In this document: one piece after another, positions 60,901 through 64,000 of the stretch | How the letters are laid out: each line of letters starts with the position of its first letter | How positions within the stretch are numbered: position 1 is the first letter of the stretch | Assembly: GCA_014338405.1 (NCBI GenBank) | Contig: JTDE01000244.1 | Span: 70,696-134,695 of the forward strand | Reading direction: 5' to 3' | Origin: Paragonimus skrjabini miyazakii | Taxonomy: Eukaryota > Platyhelminthes > Trematoda > Plagiorchiida > Troglotrematidae | DNA: 64,000 nucleotides | Translations under genes and position numbers: made by a program | The notes under the pieces: generated by a model | Told to the model about the DNA's origin: nothing | Databases searched by the model: none | The model's input: the letters and a program-made list of their open reading frames with translations, nothing else

Positions 60901-62934
60901 GCTGAATACAAATAGTTGTTGGTGAACGGGTCACTTAGACTGTAGAAACTTCATGAGAAACCGTTTCGAAATTTTCTACCTGAATCCATGTGTCAAAACT
61001 GATTTGCTGACCATTCTTATATTATAATGAGAAACATAGGAGGGACAGATTATCGTTTATTGACCAAAGACCACGTAATTTTTATATCAGATTTCTCTGT
61101 GCTATGCGTTTTTGTGCTTGGTCAGCCTAAACATTTCGTTGTAGTTTTAAGGTGCTCTATTTCTGAGCCTACCAATGCTATACATATCTCAGATTGAGAC
61201 TTGGATTATGATTAACATATTGATGAATCCAGCATGTTGTCCAGTGATAGGCTTCATTTAAGCTACCTACTTACATGCAGAACAACAACATATTGCGAGT
61301 ATTACAGGACATTTTATCTGAGTTCAAATATTGTAGCCATCTTCAGGGGATGTTCAGCTTATATCTGTGAAATCAACAAATACTTGATTGTGAACAATAA
61401 GTTTATTTACATTTCGTCGATTTGTTTGTGCTATGACACTTGTGGTCGCAATTCTAGAAATGTTCTGGACGGATCACGTAATAAACGGTCATATTCAAAA
61501 CAAATTCACAGTAAGATATCAACGGTGAATCGCTGTACTAAATCTACCTTTGTTAGAATAACACTTGTTACGAATCATTCCTTTCATATTAAGTCGAATG
61601 AATCTGCTTGCCAAAAGCATTTGCTGTAATATACCGAAGGTGAAGTAGATCACCTTGAACACATTTAAACTTGTCGACTTAATAGAGAATCCACGGTTAT
61701 TATTGTGCGATATTTAATGTACGCTCATTTTAAGTCTGTGTTTGCAAGTGGCAGCTGACACTACACAGATTGTGTGATCTGAAACTAGAGCCAGCTTTGC
61801 ATTTGTTCACTAAATTTTCAACGTAGTTGATGCAAATAAAACCCCTACCCGTTAGAACACGCTACAAACCAAATTGTTTTACTTCAGGCATATTTACGAA
61901 CCAGATGTGCCTAATTTGCTCAAACAATGACCGGACTACATTACCCTGAAAAATGCTGAACACAAAGCTGTTGAGGTGCGAGTACTGAAAGGGTGACAAT
62001 TGTATAAAAACTCAGACTTTCGAAAAATATAATATTGCATTATTTGAGGATGTGAATATGTAGAGATTATGGCTAACTGCTGTGTTCTGAATCCATTATT
62101 TTGTGAATATACTTACTTCAAGTTATTATCAGGTTAAATAACGTTAGTGTTTGTTTACTGCTGTTCGCATCAACACTTATGTCATCAGCTTGGCTTCAGT
62201 GCAATAGGAATTCATCCTGAAATGTGGAGGACTGACCTTAAAGCTTAAAGAAAAAACATGCGAATCAGACGAAACAGAGGAAATTTCATTCGTTAGTCAG
62301 TTGCTTTTGTCGCGTATAATTTTATGCGAAGTAAACAAGGGTGAATAAAAAACATTGGAATCCCATTGCCTGCAGAAAGTTACTAATAATGTATTTATGG
62401 TGTGACCAACCATAAAATCTACTAGTTTTTAAAGTGATACGTTTAGTGAAACCTATGTTAAACTGAATTCCAAATCTAAATTGTCAAGATTTTATTGTCT
62501 GCTTCTATACTGTCCAGTAAACTGGTCATCCTGGGAAGTCTCCTTCACTACCAAAGAATAGTAACCGAGACCCCATATTTATATGTGCGGACAAAGATGA
62601 AGGTCGAACGGAGTGGACAACGTATGCGTTAGAATATTAAATATATGGATGTTTAAAACATTCACATAAATATTTTTTATAGTCATACTTGTATGGGGGG
62701 TCAAATGTTTTAACTTAGTACATTTTTTACATGGTTCGGCTCAGTGTCATCACAAAGAGCTTGTTGGAGTTTATTCTGCCATTTATCAAGCTTATGCTGA
62801 GGCAAGTGTTGATAAAAAGGCAACATTTAATATGCGAGTTTTGAGTCCTATTTGCACAATCAGTTTAAGGCGCCAAATAATTCCGCCTTCAACGTTATAC
62901 GTAACTCCCTTGCTAACCGTTTTTCAATTTTCAG
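57956..62934. other. AT-rich, no gene recognised
   Basis: The longest frame is 61234-61629 (+, 131 codons), starting at TTG, not ATG. It is rich in S, N, T, I and C and has no known motif; such a frame may occur by chance. No repeats or convincing splice pairs seen. Confidence 0.4.
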
Positions 62935-63101
62935 AATGTTACTATGTCTCAGTCAACTTGACTAATGAATGGATATTTGGTGCAGAAGACATCTCGCCCA
63001 AGAAAAATGCGCAATTCTACACGACTTCCATGAGGCTTTGTCTAGCTGGTCAATTATCAGAGGTGCACTCAAGTTTGATGCTCACAATGTCTGTTTATGA
63101 G
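62935..63101 (+). CDS. Possible internal exon, beta-rich
   Basis: The exon starts after a very good acceptor, gtttttcaattttcag, and reads CYYVSVNLTNEWIFGAED, then FYTTSMRLCLAGQLSEVHSS and LMLTMSVYE. The end is uncertain: the donor gtttag at 63102 is poor, and a stop follows at 63105. Alternating polar and hydrophobic residues suggest beta strands. No family recognised. Confidence 0.35.
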
Positions 63102-64000
63102 GTTTAGGTAGCAACGTCCTTTGTTTATTTGTGTCAAATCAATATTGATGTTATAAATTAATCAGTTTGTCTTTGAACGTCCCCTGTTTTTATCGAAGGA
63201 TATCCTGGGTTAGATTGTCGTTCAAAGGCACTCAAAGTAGACTTCCGTTTTGAAAAAAATTGATTTTTTCTAAAAATATGAAAATTATCAATCATTACAA
63301 CAACAGTTTAGATTTTATCTTATCTAACTGAATCAATGAACTACTCGACTTCATAGGTGGTGAAGATCCAGTTCTTTTATGCTGAAGCGATCTCTAAGCT
63401 AATAATTTTAAGTCTGTTTTAAATGTCGCTTAGTTACGCGCCTGTTTCATTCTGCCGGATCACAAAAACTGCAGCATCTAACTGAATTTGTATTCTGAGG
63501 GATGCACCCGTAAATATATCCAACTAGTGCAGTCTGTGTTTTGGTCTTGTATTTGGACTTTACAAAATTGTAACGGAGTGTGATCAATTAATTCATGAAT
63601 CTGTTATGAAGAGTATGAGGCAATCCGTTTTCGCCACAAAATTCGAAAGACAATTTCAGCAACATTATATTACATAACTTCAGCAGTACCAGATTTTCTT
63701 GTGCACTGAGCAGACTTAAGGTACAGATGCTCAACAGTTATGGGTTTCAGGGTTTACGTGCGTATATGCACAAACCCACCAGTGTCATACATTCTGGTGT
63801 ACATATGGGATTTGACGCCAGTGCTCACACACTTCGGAATTACTATCAAGACACAATGATTGAGAAACAAAGTCTTGCTCTCATGAGAAACCTCTGAACA
63901 GCTTCTGTCATTGCACCTTTCATTACCCACTGGTACTCACAGTGGGACTATTACAGTTTGTACAGTTTGAACTTATGTCAAATTCAAGGTGGTATTTAAG
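63102..64000. other. Nothing recognised
   Basis: AT-rich to the end of the window; no motif or repeat seen. Confidence 0.4.

Noticed and set aside
61234..61629. 131-codon frame as a gene
   Set aside because: It starts at TTG, lies in AT-rich DNA, has no splice signals or homology I recognise, and a frame of this length can arise by chance in 64 kb.
1..64000. CRISPR array, phage, plasmid origin or bacterial operon
   Set aside because: No regularly spaced direct repeats, no dense coding and abundant eukaryotic retrotransposons with spliced exons rule these out.

Overview
The window is eukaryotic nuclear DNA and looks like a flatworm, most likely a tapeworm. It has no operons or dense reading frames, one assembly gap (11618-12032, 415 N), and many decayed retrotransposons of the kinds usual in platyhelminths: Ty3/Gypsy, CR1-type and RTE-type LINEs, and Penelope-like elements with a GIY-YIG nuclease. 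The one host gene I can name has introns of only 32-37 nt, a size known from flatworm genes. The taxon is inferred from protein-level resemblance, not from a database search.

Layout. 1-1490: minus-strand Gypsy gag/protease remnant plus a second diverged copy of part of the gag. 1491-6317: degenerate mosaic, not assigned. 6318-8975: nearly full-length but dead CR1-type LINE on plus. 9086-10017: a minus-strand Gypsy fragment and a plus-strand LINE C-terminus. 10560-14105: the best preserved transposon, a minus-strand Ty3/Gypsy with gag, protease, reverse transcriptase, RNase H and integrase, with the gap inside it. 14120-16330: RTE-type LINE pieces in both orientations.

18060-18675: a GATAD1-like chromatin protein gene on plus, read through three micro-introns. 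This is the firmest host gene in the window.

From about 19 kb to the end the DNA is more AT-rich and intron-like or intergenic. It holds scattered repeats: three solo LTRs (288, 287 and 290 bp, TGT...ACA ends, 4-bp target-site duplications) at 35399, 53513 and 57666; five copies or pieces of a tRNA-derived retroposon; a two-copy family at 23.7 and 46.1 kb; LINE pieces at 34.5-37 kb; and two Penelope-like GIY-YIG pieces lying tail to tail at 41.3-42.4 kb. Between these are short exon-like frames with good splice signals: a signal-peptide first exon on minus at 35731-35886, a possible SUEL-lectin exon at 46657-47014, and exons at 29876, 48004 and 62935 on plus. Those could belong to one or more host genes with very long introns, but I cannot join or name them.

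No bacterial features, CRISPR array, rRNA or intact tRNA gene was seen. Every recognised transposon protein is broken by stops, frameshifts or lost catalytic residues.
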